Shown here: positions 1 to 6,480 of the stretch, in pieces | Layout: each line of letters begins with the position of its first letter | Numbering within the stretch: the first letter of the stretch is position 1 | Assembly: GCA_964493095.1 (NCBI GenBank) | Contig: CAZBNG010000015.1 | Span: 1 to 33,589 of the forward strand | Direction of reading: 5' to 3' | Source of the DNA: CAYXSX01 sp964493095 | Lineage (GTDB): Bacteria; Pseudomonadota; Alphaproteobacteria; Micavibrionales; Micavibrionaceae | Length of the DNA stretch: 33,589 bases | Made by a program: the position numbers and the translations under genes | Notes under the pieces: model-generated | Database searches by the model: none | What the model saw: the letters and a program-made list of their open reading frames with translations, nothing else | What the model was told of the DNA's origin: nothing

Positions 1-479
1 AGGGCAAAGTTTTCAGGCAGAAGCGCCAGCACGCCGGCGGCCTGATCCGTTGTGAGTTTGGAGAGCACGACGGCAACAGTCTGCGGATATTCCTTCTGGA
101 GGAAAGCGGCCAGAACGTCTTCGTTGACGTTCCCCAGCTTTTCCCACATGGTCCGGCCAGCGGGTCCGCGGATTTCCTCCATGATGTTTTCGATTTTTTC
201 GGGGTTTAACCCTGCTTTATTGAGCAGACGGAACGTGCTGTCCTGTGTGCCTACCAGCGAGTTGGTGGAGGACATTTGCTCCGCAAACTCCACAAAGAGC
301 CTTTCCACTACAGTTGGACTGACTTTACCCAGTGACGCCATGGTTTGTGAGACTTCCATAATCTCGTCGTCATCCATGTGCTGGAAAATGCGGGCGGTCT
401 GGTCCTCTCCCAAAGACAGCATCAGGATAGCGGCTTTTTCAGGGCCTGAGAGTGTCCGATAATCCTCGCGTACGCGCAT
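1..479 (-). CDS. fliG: Flagellar motor switch protein FliG, N-terminal part (cut by window edge)
   Basis: FliG forms the upper part of the cytoplasmic C-ring, joining the FliF MS-ring to FliM and taking torque from the stator. About 159 residues are visible, from MRVREDYRTLSGPEKAAILM onward. The N-terminal domain shows SGPEKAAILMLSLGED and the middle domain shows MWEKLGNVNEDVLAAFL followed by EYPQTVAVVLSKL, all family hallmarks. The C-terminal torque helices lie outside the window. The ATG at 479 has GAGGAG about 10 nt upstream. It follows fliF by about 30 bp on the same strand, so the two are very likely co-transcribed in fliF-fliG order. Identity is secure; only the truncation limits the description. 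Confidence 0.95.
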   Translation of the reverse strand, partial: MRVREDYRTLSGPEKAAILMLSLGEDQTARIFQHMDDDEIMEVSQTMASLGKVSPTVVERLFVEFAEQMSSTNSLVGTQDSTFRLLNKAGLNPEKIENIMEEIRGPAGRTMWEKLGNVNEDVLAAFLQKEYPQTVAVVLSKLTTDQAAGVLALLPENFA

Positions 480-511
480 TTACAGTCGTCTCCTCGTGTG
501 TATGACTTAGT

Positions 512-2149
512 CTAGCTTTCCGATGTCATCCAGTTTCTGATAACAGAAACAGTCTCGTTCGGGTAATTTTCAACAATTTCTTCAACTTTCTTAATTGTGG
601 AGGCTTTCACGCGGCCTTCCACACCCTGAATGTTGATCATCGATTCTTCGGCAGCTTCCTCCCTCATTGAATCCTCGCCTGACGGGGCGGCAAGCGCAGG
701 GCTTTCCGGGCGTGCGGCCAAGAGATCAGCTTCGATGGATTCGTCGACATCAGGGGTTTCCATGGCCATCAGCCTGCTGACCATAGGCTGGAGAATCAGC
801 ATGACAACCAGAATAATCATAACGGCGACTGTCATGATCTCGGCTGCGTCAAGCAGGTCGCCTTTGTCAAAACCAAAAAGAAAGCGCGCATCGATAACTT
901 CTTCATCCGTATCGATTTCAGCAAAGCGCATATTGATTACCTGGATAGAGTCTCCGCGACTTTGATCCAGACCGATTGCGGAAGAAACGAGGTCTGAAAT
1001 TTTATCCAGTTCCTCCTGGGTGCGCGGTTCGTAAATCTTTTCTCCTTTTTCATTCGTGTTATAGCGGCCATCTACCAGAATGGCCACGGAGAGTTTTTTA
1101 ACTTCACCGGCTTCGCGTACAGTATTGCGGACTGTTCGACTGATTTCATAATTTGTAACTTCTTCCGTGTGGCTGTTTTCAGCAGAAGGCTGTTTGTCGG
1201 TCAGGAAGTCGCTTCCTACGCCCGGAAGGTTGTTGCCTGCGCTGACACTTTCCGAGAGGGGCTCCCTTTCAAGACTGTTTTCCTCCGTTAACTGAGATGA
1301 GCGCACGACCTGACTTTCGGGGTCGAAGAGTTCTTCGTTGGTGCTGACGCGGTCAAAGTTCATTTCCACTGTCACGGCAGCGCGGACATTGCCGTACCCT
1401 ACAACCCGGTTTACCTGGTCCTCTATTTTTTCCGTTAAACGGCTTTCGTAATTGCGGCGCAGCTCTTCCCCCTGAAGGCTCAGAAGATTGCCGTCGCTGC
1501 CTTCACCCTTTGCCAGCAATGCGCCGTTATTGTCTATCACGGACACGTTGTCGATTTTCAGGTCGGGGACGGCAGAGGCCACCAGGGATTGGATAGCAAG
1601 GATTTGGGAGTGTTCAATGTTGGCGCCGGGGCGTACGCCGATAAAAACGCTTGCGCTGGAGGGGCGGCTTTCCCGGCTGAACAGTTCGCGCTGGGGAAGC
1701 ACGAGGTGGACGCGTGCGCTGCGTATATTTTCCACGGAGCTAATCGTTCTGGCAAGTTCGCCCTCCAGGGCGCGAACCTGATTGATGTTTTGGACAAAGT
1801 TTGTCGTTCCAAAGCCGGATTGTTTATCAAAAATCTCGTATCCCATGGAGCCTCCGTTCGGAAGCCCGTCTTGAGCCAAAAGCATACGGGCGCGGCCCAC
1901 ATCGTCCTGAGAAACGGTAATACGGGAACCGTCGGCTGAAACTTCGTATTTGATTTGCAACTCTTCCAGCTTGGCAGCCACGGCACCGGAATCGATCGAG
2001 GAAAGGTCTTTGTAAAGAAGCTTCATTTCCGGGGAGGATATCCGCATGGAAACAAAGATAAAAAACATTACCAGACCGACAAGTATGGCGGCCATGATGC
2101 CGAGACGTGACGGCCCCAGCTGCTTTAATGTTTCAAGAAAATTGTCCAC
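512..2149 (-). CDS. fliF: Flagellar MS-ring protein FliF
   Basis: FliF builds the inner-membrane MS-ring that surrounds the export gate and carries FliG. The protein is about 545 aa, the usual FliF length. It has a first membrane helix near residues 20-40 (IMAAILVGLVMFFIFVSMRI), the periplasmic ring-building domain with LYKDLSSIDSGAVAAKLEEL and VQNINQVRALEGELARTI, a variable Ser/Glu-rich periplasmic stretch, a second membrane helix (IMTVAVMIILVVMLILQPM) and a C-terminal FliG-binding tail ending ETVSVIRNWMTSES. The frame stays open upstream to 2566, but that extension is not FliF-like. I chose the GTG at 2149 because AGAGGTAGGA lies just upstream and the next residues (DNFLETLKQLGPSRLG) match the family start. 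Expression probably comes from the promoter at 2244-2272. Confidence 0.93.
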   Translation of the reverse strand: MDNFLETLKQLGPSRLGIMAAILVGLVMFFIFVSMRISSPEMKLLYKDLSSIDSGAVAAKLEELQIKYEVSADGSRITVSQDDVGRARMLLAQDGLPNGGSMGYEIFDKQSGFGTTNFVQNINQVRALEGELARTISSVENIRSARVHLVLPQRELFSRESRPSSASVFIGVRPGANIEHSQILAIQSLVASAVPDLKIDNVSVIDNNGALLAKGEGSDGNLLSLQGEELRRNYESRLTEKIEDQVNRVVGYGNVRAAVTVEMNFDRVSTNEELFDPESQVVRSSQLTEENSLEREPLSESVSAGNNLPGVGSDFLTDKQPSAENSHTEEVTNYEISRTVRNTVREAGEVKKLSVAILVDGRYNTNEKGEKIYEPRTQEELDKISDLVSSAIGLDQSRGDSIQVINMRFAEIDTDEEVIDARFLFGFDKGDLLDAAEIMTVAVMIILVVMLILQPMVSRLMAMETPDVDESIEADLLAARPESPALAAPSGEDSMREEAAEESMINIQGVEGRVKASTIKKVEEIVENYPNETVSVIRNWMTSES

Positions 2150-2243
2150 CGATCCTACCTCTGTTGTTCTGGTGTTAGCCCAGTTATTTAGTTGAGCAGC
2201 CAAGATCCCGGAAGCGAGCAGGCCAATAGGTTTGTGCGATTCC

Positions 2244-2272
2244 AAGATACGCGAGAATTGCGAATCGCGCAA
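2244..2272 (-). promoter_or_regulatory. Candidate fliF promoter with -35 inverted repeat and flanking GANTC sites
   Basis: On the minus strand TTGCGC (2272-2267) is followed after exactly 17 nt by TATCTT (2249-2244), a plausible sigma-70 pair with a start near 2237. The -35 lies inside an inverted repeat TTGCG-N5-CGCAA (2258-2272). A GANTC site abuts the -35 (2262-2266) and another lies at the expected start point (2238-2242). GANTC is the CcrM methylation site in alphaproteobacteria. Methylation control is inference. Confidence 0.45.
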
Positions 2273-2325
2273 ATCACAACTAACATTACCATTATAATAT
2301 TTTTTAAAGATATTTTCCATTGTGC

Positions 2326-2334
2326 TGTGGATAA
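2326..2334 (-). promoter_or_regulatory. Exact DnaA-box 9-mer
   Basis: The minus strand reads TTATCCACA, the consensus DnaA box, about 90 bp upstream of the predicted fliF start point. A single copy is seen. Chance occurrence in a window this size is quite possible, so function is uncertain. Confidence 0.35.
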
Positions 2335-2426
2335 ACGTTCGATTTGCGCCCGTTTTTTTTCGTAAGATTGCGACCCGCAGCCGATGCATGGTTGTCTGTA
2401 TAATGTAGCGGTCCGCCTTGTAGGGC

Positions 2427-2455
2427 TTGACTTTTGCTTGAATGTGCGCTACTAT
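2427..2455 (+). promoter_or_regulatory. Candidate sigma-70 promoter of the flaG-like gene
   Basis: TTGACT (2427-2432), a 17-nt spacer and TACTAT (2450-2455) give a plausible housekeeping promoter with a start near 2462, about 73 nt before the ATG at 2535. No sigma-54 site is visible on this strand here. Confidence 0.45.
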
Positions 2456-2456
2456 G

Positions 2457-2471
2457 ATACTAGGGTAGTAT
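2457..2471. promoter_or_regulatory. Perfect 15-bp palindrome at the flaG-like transcription start
   Basis: ATACTA-GGG-TAGTAT is a perfect inverted repeat with 6-bp arms. It sits directly after the candidate -10 at 2450-2455, over the expected start point, where a bound repressor would block transcription. The binding protein is unknown. Confidence 0.35.
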
Positions 2472-2534
2472 AACTTACACTTTTTGTATTTATGGAAATA
2501 TAGTGGTGTGAGTGTTGAAAGGTTAAGGATAGCA

Positions 2535-3062
2535 ATGATAGAGGCTGTTAACTCAGTTATATCCAATGCGCCGATATTGCGGGCTGCCAGTGTGCAGATC
2601 GATTCCTCGCAGGTTGCGGCGGCTGCAGAGGTAGCTCCTTCGGGGGAGCAGCCTGTTCCGCAGGCCCCTTATGTTAGCCCATATATTCGCGTTGACAATG
2701 ATTACAATAAGGCTGTTTTGCAAATTCGTGATTCAGATACGGGGGATGTTATACGTCAGTTTCCTTCGGAAACGCGCTTGGCGCAAAATGAGGCGTCAGC
2801 CAGCCTGCAGGCCGCTATAGAAAAGAAAAGCGCACCGCAACCGGCCAAAAACGAATTTACCGTGCGTGGCCGCACTTCCGAGGTTCCCCATCAACAGTCT
2901 TCTCATGAAGATGAAGTGACATTATCTGCCCAGGCGCAGGCATCTATAAGCGTTACTGCGAAAACGCCCCATGCCCAGGCGCAGGCTGCTGTAGCGGCAT
3001 TTTCTGCTGGTGCGCAAGCGGGAAGTAAAGGAGTGTCTGCGGGGGTTAGCGTCGTGGCCTAA
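2535..3062 (+). CDS. FlaG-family flagellar protein
   Basis: A 175-aa protein whose middle (about residues 50-90) shows VDNDYNKAVLQIRDSDTGDV followed by IRQFPSET. This is the FlaG-family pattern, in which a short beta-rich domain carries a D-x-TG-(E/D)-V-I-R-Q-(I/F)-P signature. FlaG proteins affect filament length or assembly in several bacteria; the precise role here is unknown. The flanks are Ala/Gln/Ser-rich and low in complexity; the C-terminal third contains AQAQA twice, encoded by a 15-nt direct repeat (2927-2941 and 2972-2986). The frame opens at 2484, but the ATG at 2535 has AAGGA 6-8 nt upstream and fits better. It is monocistronic, divergent from fliF, with its own terminator. Family assignment is good; I do not give a symbol because the protein is long for FlaG. 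Confidence 0.7.
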   Translation: MIEAVNSVISNAPILRAASVQIDSSQVAAAAEVAPSGEQPVPQAPYVSPYIRVDNDYNKAVLQIRDSDTGDVIRQFPSETRLAQNEASASLQAAIEKKSAPQPAKNEFTVRGRTSEVPHQQSSHEDEVTLSAQAQASISVTAKTPHAQAQAAVAAFSAGAQAGSKGVSAGVSVVA

Positions 3063-3086
3063 GGAGCTTTTTGGTTACGTAATTCC

Positions 3087-3108
3087 ACGCCCGGCAGGGC
3101 GTTTTTTA
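3087..3108 (+). terminator. Rho-independent terminator of the flaG-like gene
   Basis: A perfect GC-rich stem CGCCC-GGCA-GGGCG (3088-3101) is followed at once by six T residues (3102-3107), 25 bp after the stop at 3062. It separates this gene from the convergent flaF. Confidence 0.85.
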
Positions 3109-3129
3109 TTGTCTTTTTTTGAAAAAATT

Positions 3130-3555
3130 CTACTGTGATGCAGGCTTTTCGGGTTTTGTCATCAGTCCTGCCGCGATCTCTCTGTTTATTTTTATAAGAG
3201 CATCCAGTTTTTCTTTGGCTGGTGTGGCCAGAATTTCGATTTCACGTTTAAAAATAAAATTGGCCAGATTAATGATGTTGCTACGCAAATCATTAGGGCG
3301 AGTCTGGCCGCCTTCCTCCGGGTTCTCCAGAGCGGTATCGTAAAACATCATCCATATCTGGCGGTTGTACTTTAGGGCCTCTTCCAGGTTTTGCGGTGTA
3401 ATATTATCCCAGTTTTCCTGTATTTCTGTCAGAGCCTTGGCGGATTTGAGCAGCACCCTGCCTTCCATTTCTCTTTGGTCCGTTGTGTTTTTCTGCGCGT
3501 TATCGCCGTATGCTCCGGCGGCATGAGCGTATGGATTGTTATTTTTTTGTGGCAT
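3130..3555 (-). CDS. flaF: Flagellar biosynthesis regulator FlaF
   Basis: A 141-aa FlaF. In alphaproteobacteria FlaF is needed for flagellin production or secretion and works with FlbT, which has the opposing effect on flagellin mRNA translation and stability. Family features seen are the N-terminal NPYAHAAGAYGDNAQ, then GRVLLKSAKALTEIQENWD, then ALKYNRQIWMMFYD and a final helical stretch SNIINLANFIFKREIEIL. The gene overlaps the end of flbT by 17 bp (3539-3555), which points to translational coupling from the flbT promoter. It is the last gene before the convergent flaG-like gene. Typical length, no odd features. Confidence 0.92.
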   Translation of the reverse strand: MPQKNNNPYAHAAGAYGDNAQKNTTDQREMEGRVLLKSAKALTEIQENWDNITPQNLEEALKYNRQIWMMFYDTALENPEEGGQTRPNDLRSNIINLANFIFKREIEILATPAKEKLDALIKINREIAAGLMTKPEKPASQ

Positions 3556-3931
3556 TTTCCAAAAGTTCTCTTTCGTGTTCTATAAGTTGTTTGGCCAGTT
3601 TGAGTGCTTTGTAATACCGATCCCCCAGGATTTGATCATTAATCTGAGCGAAGAAAAGGGCGCAGGAAGGAGCTGCTTCCTGGATTTCCTTGAGCATGTC
3701 AAAATAGATTTTGTGATATTCACGCGGGTTGCGTGCGAGGTACATGCACTGGATAAGAAAATACACCTTCTTGCAGGGGGTGTCCGCCTCTTCTTCCTGC
3801 ATCACATCTTTTTCGCGCATTATGGCAGAATTGCCCGCAATGTGCAGACGGGTACGCTGACTGTCATTAGTAATAACAGCTTCGCCGATCAATATCTTTT
3901 CATGAGGTTTCAGATCAATTACGAGAGCCAT
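3539..3931 (-). CDS. flbT: Flagellin mRNA regulator FlbT
   Basis: A 130-aa FlbT. In Caulobacter FlbT associates with the 5' leader of flagellin mRNA and couples its translation and decay to hook completion. The protein begins ALVIDLKPHEKILIGEAVIT and continues with LHIAGNSAIMREKD, AKxVYFLIQ-like and YHKIYFDMLKEIQEAAPSC segments that are characteristic. The ATG at 3931 has AAGGAAG 8 nt upstream. It lies just downstream of the flagellin gene on the same strand, but a strong terminator (4033-4060) and a dedicated promoter (3980-4009) lie between, so flbT-flaF is probably expressed independently of flagellin. The likely RNA target is the leader hairpin at 5907-5923; that link is inference. Confidence 0.92.
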   Translation of the reverse strand: MALVIDLKPHEKILIGEAVITNDSQRTRLHIAGNSAIMREKDVMQEEEADTPCKKVYFLIQCMYLARNPREYHKIYFDMLKEIQEAAPSCALFFAQINDQILGDRYYKALKLAKQLIEHERELLENATKK

Positions 3932-3950
3932 GGAATTCTTCCTTCTCTAA

Positions 3951-3958
3951 ATGGTTAA
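3951..3958 (-). promoter_or_regulatory. CtrA half-site-like 8-mer in the flbT leader
   Basis: The minus strand reads TTAACCAT, a sequence used by many CtrA-controlled promoters as a half site. It lies downstream of the flbT -10 at 3980-3985, at about +15 to +22, where binding would be expected to repress. A single 8-mer is weak evidence. Confidence 0.3.
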
Positions 3959-3979
3959 ATAGCTTCTGCTACTTATTAT

Positions 3980-4009
3980 ATTATACCATAATTATGTTTG
4001 AAAGTGCAA
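3980..4009 (-). promoter_or_regulatory. Sigma-70 promoter of flbT-flaF
   Basis: On the minus strand TTGCAC (4009-4004) is followed after 18 nt by a perfect TATAAT (3985-3980). The start would be near 3973, giving a leader of about 40 nt. This is the best housekeeping-type promoter in the window. Confidence 0.7.
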
Positions 4010-4032
4010 TGAAAACGGTATGAACACCAAAT

Positions 4033-4060
4033 AAAAACCCCGGCATTCTGCCGGGGTTTT
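4033..4060 (-). terminator. Rho-independent terminator of flagellin
   Basis: A perfect 12-bp stem (4034-4045 with 4049-4060) around a TTC/GAA loop contains CCCCGGCA/TGCCGGGG. Its A/T ends make a U-run on either strand. It lies about 40 bp past the flagellin stop and isolates flagellin from flbT. Confidence 0.9.
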
Positions 4061-4097
4061 GGTTGTTTTGATCGGGTTGTCCCGACTGAAACTTTGA

Positions 4098-5864
4098 TTA
4101 GAACAGACGAAGCACGGACTGTTGTGACTGAGAAGCCAGTGACAGTGAGGTAACGCCCAACTGCTGTCTGGTTTGCAGAGCCAGAAGGTTTGCGCCTTCT
4201 TCGTTCTGGTCGGCAACGGTCAGTTTGTCAGAGCCTTCCTGCAGCGTCGTGATGAGGGTCTTTGTGAAGTCCTCACGGTTCTGAATAATCGCCAGGTCGT
4301 TAGCGATAGAAGAACCAAAGTCACGAACTGAGTTAAGAGCGGTTCTGGTTTGCGTCAGGGCCGCTTCCACGGAAGATGAGCTCAGGAATGCCGCGCCATC
4401 GATACCAAGTCCGGCAACCGTGAAGGTTTTACCTTTTGTGGTCAATGTATTACTACGGTCTTCGTTGAAGACTGTCAGCAGGTCATCGCCATTCAGAAGG
4501 TTTGTACCACGGTATCCTGCGTCTGCAACCAAGCCATCAATCTGCTGAAGAACCGTATTAAAGTCGGTTTCCAGCTGAGAGATTTCGCCGCCACCGCCAC
4601 TGATACGGATTGTCTCAATCGTTGATGTGTCCGTGGTTGTGGAGTTGTTGGCTGCGTTTGCAGAAGCCGTAACAGCGGCTGCGTTGATACCGAAGCCGAA
4701 GTCGATGGCGATGCTTGAACCGGCCTGGTCAGCAGTGTTGGCGTTGCCGTCAACATCTGACACGTAGGCGCCGATCTCAATGCTGTCTACGTCAGCACTC
4801 AGAGATGTCAAGGCGATCTTACCTGTGCTTTCATCGAAGCTTGCCTGGATACGAGTCTTCAGAACGCTGTCGTTGTTGATGCCATCCACGAGTTGTTGAA
4901 TTGTCGTCGTGGACGAAACAGAGATCTGACGACGGGCAATGCCGTTAACGCCGATTTCGATAGCAAAAGCATCGCCTTCGCCTGTGACGCCTTCAGTAAC
5001 TGTGAACACGTCATCGTTAACTGCGCCGGCGGTTGATTCGCGGTCACGAAGCAATGACTGCAAAGTTGTGCTTCGCTGTGCGAGCGTGGTTCCGTCTGAC
5101 TGGTACAAGACGGCAGAAGATACCACAGAGGCTGCTTTTGATGTTACAACCACATTACTGGTGTTGGCGGTCGGATCTTCGATCTGGACGAGTTCGCCAA
5201 GACCGAGTTCTGCTGCCAGAGCTTGAGATGTGGATGTTGTAGATGCGCCGTCACCATCAATTTCAATGCGGAAGTTAATGTTTGACAGTGTTTCGATCTG
5301 CAGGCGGCCAGAGCTGCTCAAAGAAGCTTTGAATACCTGATCGCCGTCAGCATCAGTGATGTTGTTAACAGCGTTGATGATCGTTTGCTCTGTGTCGTTA
5401 GTGGCAAGTGTAATCGTACCGTTCGTCAGCGCGAACTCCTGGTCGCTGGAGTTTGTCGCCGTGAATGTGATCGTACCGCCGTTGAACGTAGAGGCTACAA
5501 CCAGTTCGGACAGGTCCACGTTACCTTGGATAGACGTGCTGCTGGCAGCAGCAGAAGTCGCTTCAAGGGCGGTTGTCGCGATTGATTGAGCTTGTTCAAC
5601 CAGTGAAGTCAGAGACGTAATACCGCCGTCAGCTGCTTTAATGGTTTGAATAGACTGTCCCAGACCATCCAGAAGAGCTGAAAGGTCGGAAGCGCGGTTG
5701 TTTAGTGATTGTGCAGCAAAGAAGCTTTGTGCGTTATCCAAGGCGCTGTTAACACTACGGCCCGTCGCGAGACGGAGCTGTGTACGGTCAATAAGGCTTT
5801 GGGTGTTTTGCAGCGAAAGAAGGTTGTTTCTCAACGCTGCGGTCAAGACGATATCAGAAGACAT
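4098..5864 (-). CDS. Flagellin (filament protein), long form with surface-domain insert
   Basis: The 588-aa filament subunit is exported and polymerised at the cap. Residues 1-105 form the N-terminal coiled-coil domain with LRNNLLSLQNTQSLIDRTQL, RLATGRSVNSALDNAQSFFA and NRASDLSALLDGLGQSIQ. Residues 430-588 form the C-terminal domain ending LSLASQSQQSVLRLF. Between them is a roughly 320-residue insert, much longer than in the short flagellins (about 270 aa) of many alphaproteobacteria. The insert holds at least two repeats of an IN-like beta module (about 140-225 and 285-370), one of which resembles a stretch of the hook protein encoded at 10620-12434. The ATG at 5864 has AGGAAAGGAAA upstream. 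There is a CtrA-like promoter and a leader hairpin. No cysteine is present. Neighbours suggest post-transcriptional control by FlbT and possible modification by the enzyme at 6481-8523. Confidence 0.95.
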   Translation of the reverse strand: MSSDIVLTAALRNNLLSLQNTQSLIDRTQLRLATGRSVNSALDNAQSFFAAQSLNNRASDLSALLDGLGQSIQTIKAADGGITSLTSLVEQAQSIATTALEATSAAASSTSIQGNVDLSELVVASTFNGGTITFTATNSSDQEFALTNGTITLATNDTEQTIINAVNNITDADGDQVFKASLSSSGRLQIETLSNINFRIEIDGDGASTTSTSQALAAELGLGELVQIEDPTANTSNVVVTSKAASVVSSAVLYQSDGTTLAQRSTTLQSLLRDRESTAGAVNDDVFTVTEGVTGEGDAFAIEIGVNGIARRQISVSSTTTIQQLVDGINNDSVLKTRIQASFDESTGKIALTSLSADVDSIEIGAYVSDVDGNANTADQAGSSIAIDFGFGINAAAVTASANAANNSTTTDTSTIETIRISGGGGEISQLETDFNTVLQQIDGLVADAGYRGTNLLNGDDLLTVFNEDRSNTLTTKGKTFTVAGLGIDGAAFLSSSSVEAALTQTRTALNSVRDFGSSIANDLAIIQNREDFTKTLITTLQEGSDKLTVADQNEEGANLLALQTRQQLGVTSLSLASQSQQSVLRLF

Positions 5865-5906
5865 GATAGTTTCCTTTCCTAGGTTAGTTTGCTTTTACTA
5901 AGCGAA

Positions 5907-5923
5907 AGCCCATTACTTGGGCT
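5907..5923 (-). promoter_or_regulatory. Hairpin in the flagellin 5' leader
   Basis: AGCCCA-N5-TGGGCT forms a perfect 6-bp stem lying 43-60 nt upstream of the flagellin ATG, inside the leader predicted from the promoter at 5934-5965. On the plus strand it is followed by six T residues, so it could also stop antisense transcription. A role as FlbT-responsive leader element is inference from Caulobacter. Confidence 0.45.
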
Positions 5924-5933
5924 CTTTTTTAAG

Positions 5934-5965
5934 AATATACCACTAAGTCTTAACAGGAAGTTAAC
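5934..5965 (-). promoter_or_regulatory. Flagellin promoter with full CtrA-type box
   Basis: TTAA-N7-TTAAC occupies 5950-5965, an exact match to the CtrA full-site consensus and equally TTAA-N7-TTAA on the minus strand. Ten bp downstream on the minus strand is TATATT (5939-5934), a good -10. No TTGACA-like -35 is present; the CtrA box covers that region, as is typical of CtrA-activated promoters. The start would be near 5927, about 62 nt before the ATG. Confidence 0.6.
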
Positions 5966-6010
5966 AAGGTGGTGATGGGAAGAGAATTTATACGCAGAAA
6001 TAGTAAAGTG

Positions 6011-6025
6011 TGTGCGTTGCGCACA
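6011..6025. promoter_or_regulatory. Palindrome upstream of the flagellin promoter
   Basis: TGTGCG-TTG-CGCACA is a perfect inverted repeat about 50 bp upstream of the CtrA-type box and 30 bp after the stop of the 118-aa gene. There is no T-run, so it looks more like a protein-binding site than a terminator. The binding protein is unknown. Confidence 0.35.
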
Positions 6026-6054
6026 GAAATCACTCTTGTCATAGAATATGATTT

Positions 6055-6411
6055 TTAAGCCGTGGTGTCAACGGCTGTACCGCGTACGCCGGAAAGGTCG
6101 GGTGCAAGAGCGCTTGTCGGGAGTGAGGCTCTGATTGCCAGTATTCGTTTTTTTAGGTTTTCCGTGGTGTTTGCTTCGGCAGGAGCGGAAAGCAGCGCGT
6201 TGCTTAGGCTGCTTGAGTTATTCAGGAACTGTTTCGTCAGAGTACGGGATCTAGCTGAAAGGCCTATGCCTCTGGCTCCGAAGCGGCGACCGCTGTCCAG
6301 AAGATCAACGGCGCTGTCGCCAAGCAGGCTTGGCGCAACAGCGTTCCTGCCCTGGGATATAGCCAGATTGGCGGCGTTTACGTATGATGATGCTCCTGCG
6401 ATCAATGCCAT
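6055..6411 (-). CDS. Unrecognised 118-aa protein upstream of flagellin
   Basis: I do not recognise this family. The protein is Ala/Ser/Leu-rich with no signal peptide, membrane segment or cysteine. It begins ALIAGASSYVNAANLAISQG, has an Arg/Gly-rich patch (SGRRFGARGIGLSARSRTL), then a helical stretch with NNSSSLSNALLSAPAEAN and ends in a flexible tail. The composition is like that of flagellar secreted or chaperone proteins. The start is well supported by AAAGGA about 8 nt before the ATG at 6411. It lies between the methyltransferase fusion and flagellin, all on the minus strand; the gap to the methyltransferase is 69 bp and holds a long palindrome. A role in filament production or modification is inference from position only. 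Confidence 0.75.
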   Translation of the reverse strand: MALIAGASSYVNAANLAISQGRNAVAPSLLGDSAVDLLDSGRRFGARGIGLSARSRTLTKQFLNNSSSLSNALLSAPAEANTTENLKKRILAIRASLPTSALAPDLSGVRGTAVDTTA

Positions 6412-6439
6412 TGTTAAATCCTTTAACTTTCATATCGCC

Positions 6440-6466
6440 TTAATCATCCTACCATAGGATAATTAA
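6440..6466. promoter_or_regulatory. 27-bp imperfect palindrome before the 118-aa gene
   Basis: Arms TTAAT-C-ATCCTA (6440-6451) and TAGGAT-A-ATTAA (6455-6466) surround a 3-bp centre, 11 of 12 positions pairing. It sits about 30-55 bp upstream of the ATG at 6411, where an operator would lie. As RNA it would make a hairpin, but no U-run follows on the minus strand, so it is not a typical terminator. Confidence 0.4.
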
Positions 6467-6480
6467 AAGAACGTTATTTT

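Larger units (their letters stand above)
2150..2534. other. Divergent regulatory region between fliF and the flaG-like gene
   Basis: This 385-bp stretch has no convincing gene; the open frame on the minus strand is an accidental extension of fliF. It holds a candidate promoter towards fliF with two GANTC sites and an inverted repeat, an exact DnaA-box 9-mer, a candidate sigma-70 promoter towards the flaG-like gene, and a perfect palindrome at that promoter's expected start point. These are listed separately. Confidence 0.7.

Noticed and set aside
2150..2566. N-terminal extension of fliF by 139 codons
   Set aside because: It has no FliF-like sequence, crosses a divergent regulatory region and lacks a ribosome site; the GTG at 2149 has one and matches the family start.
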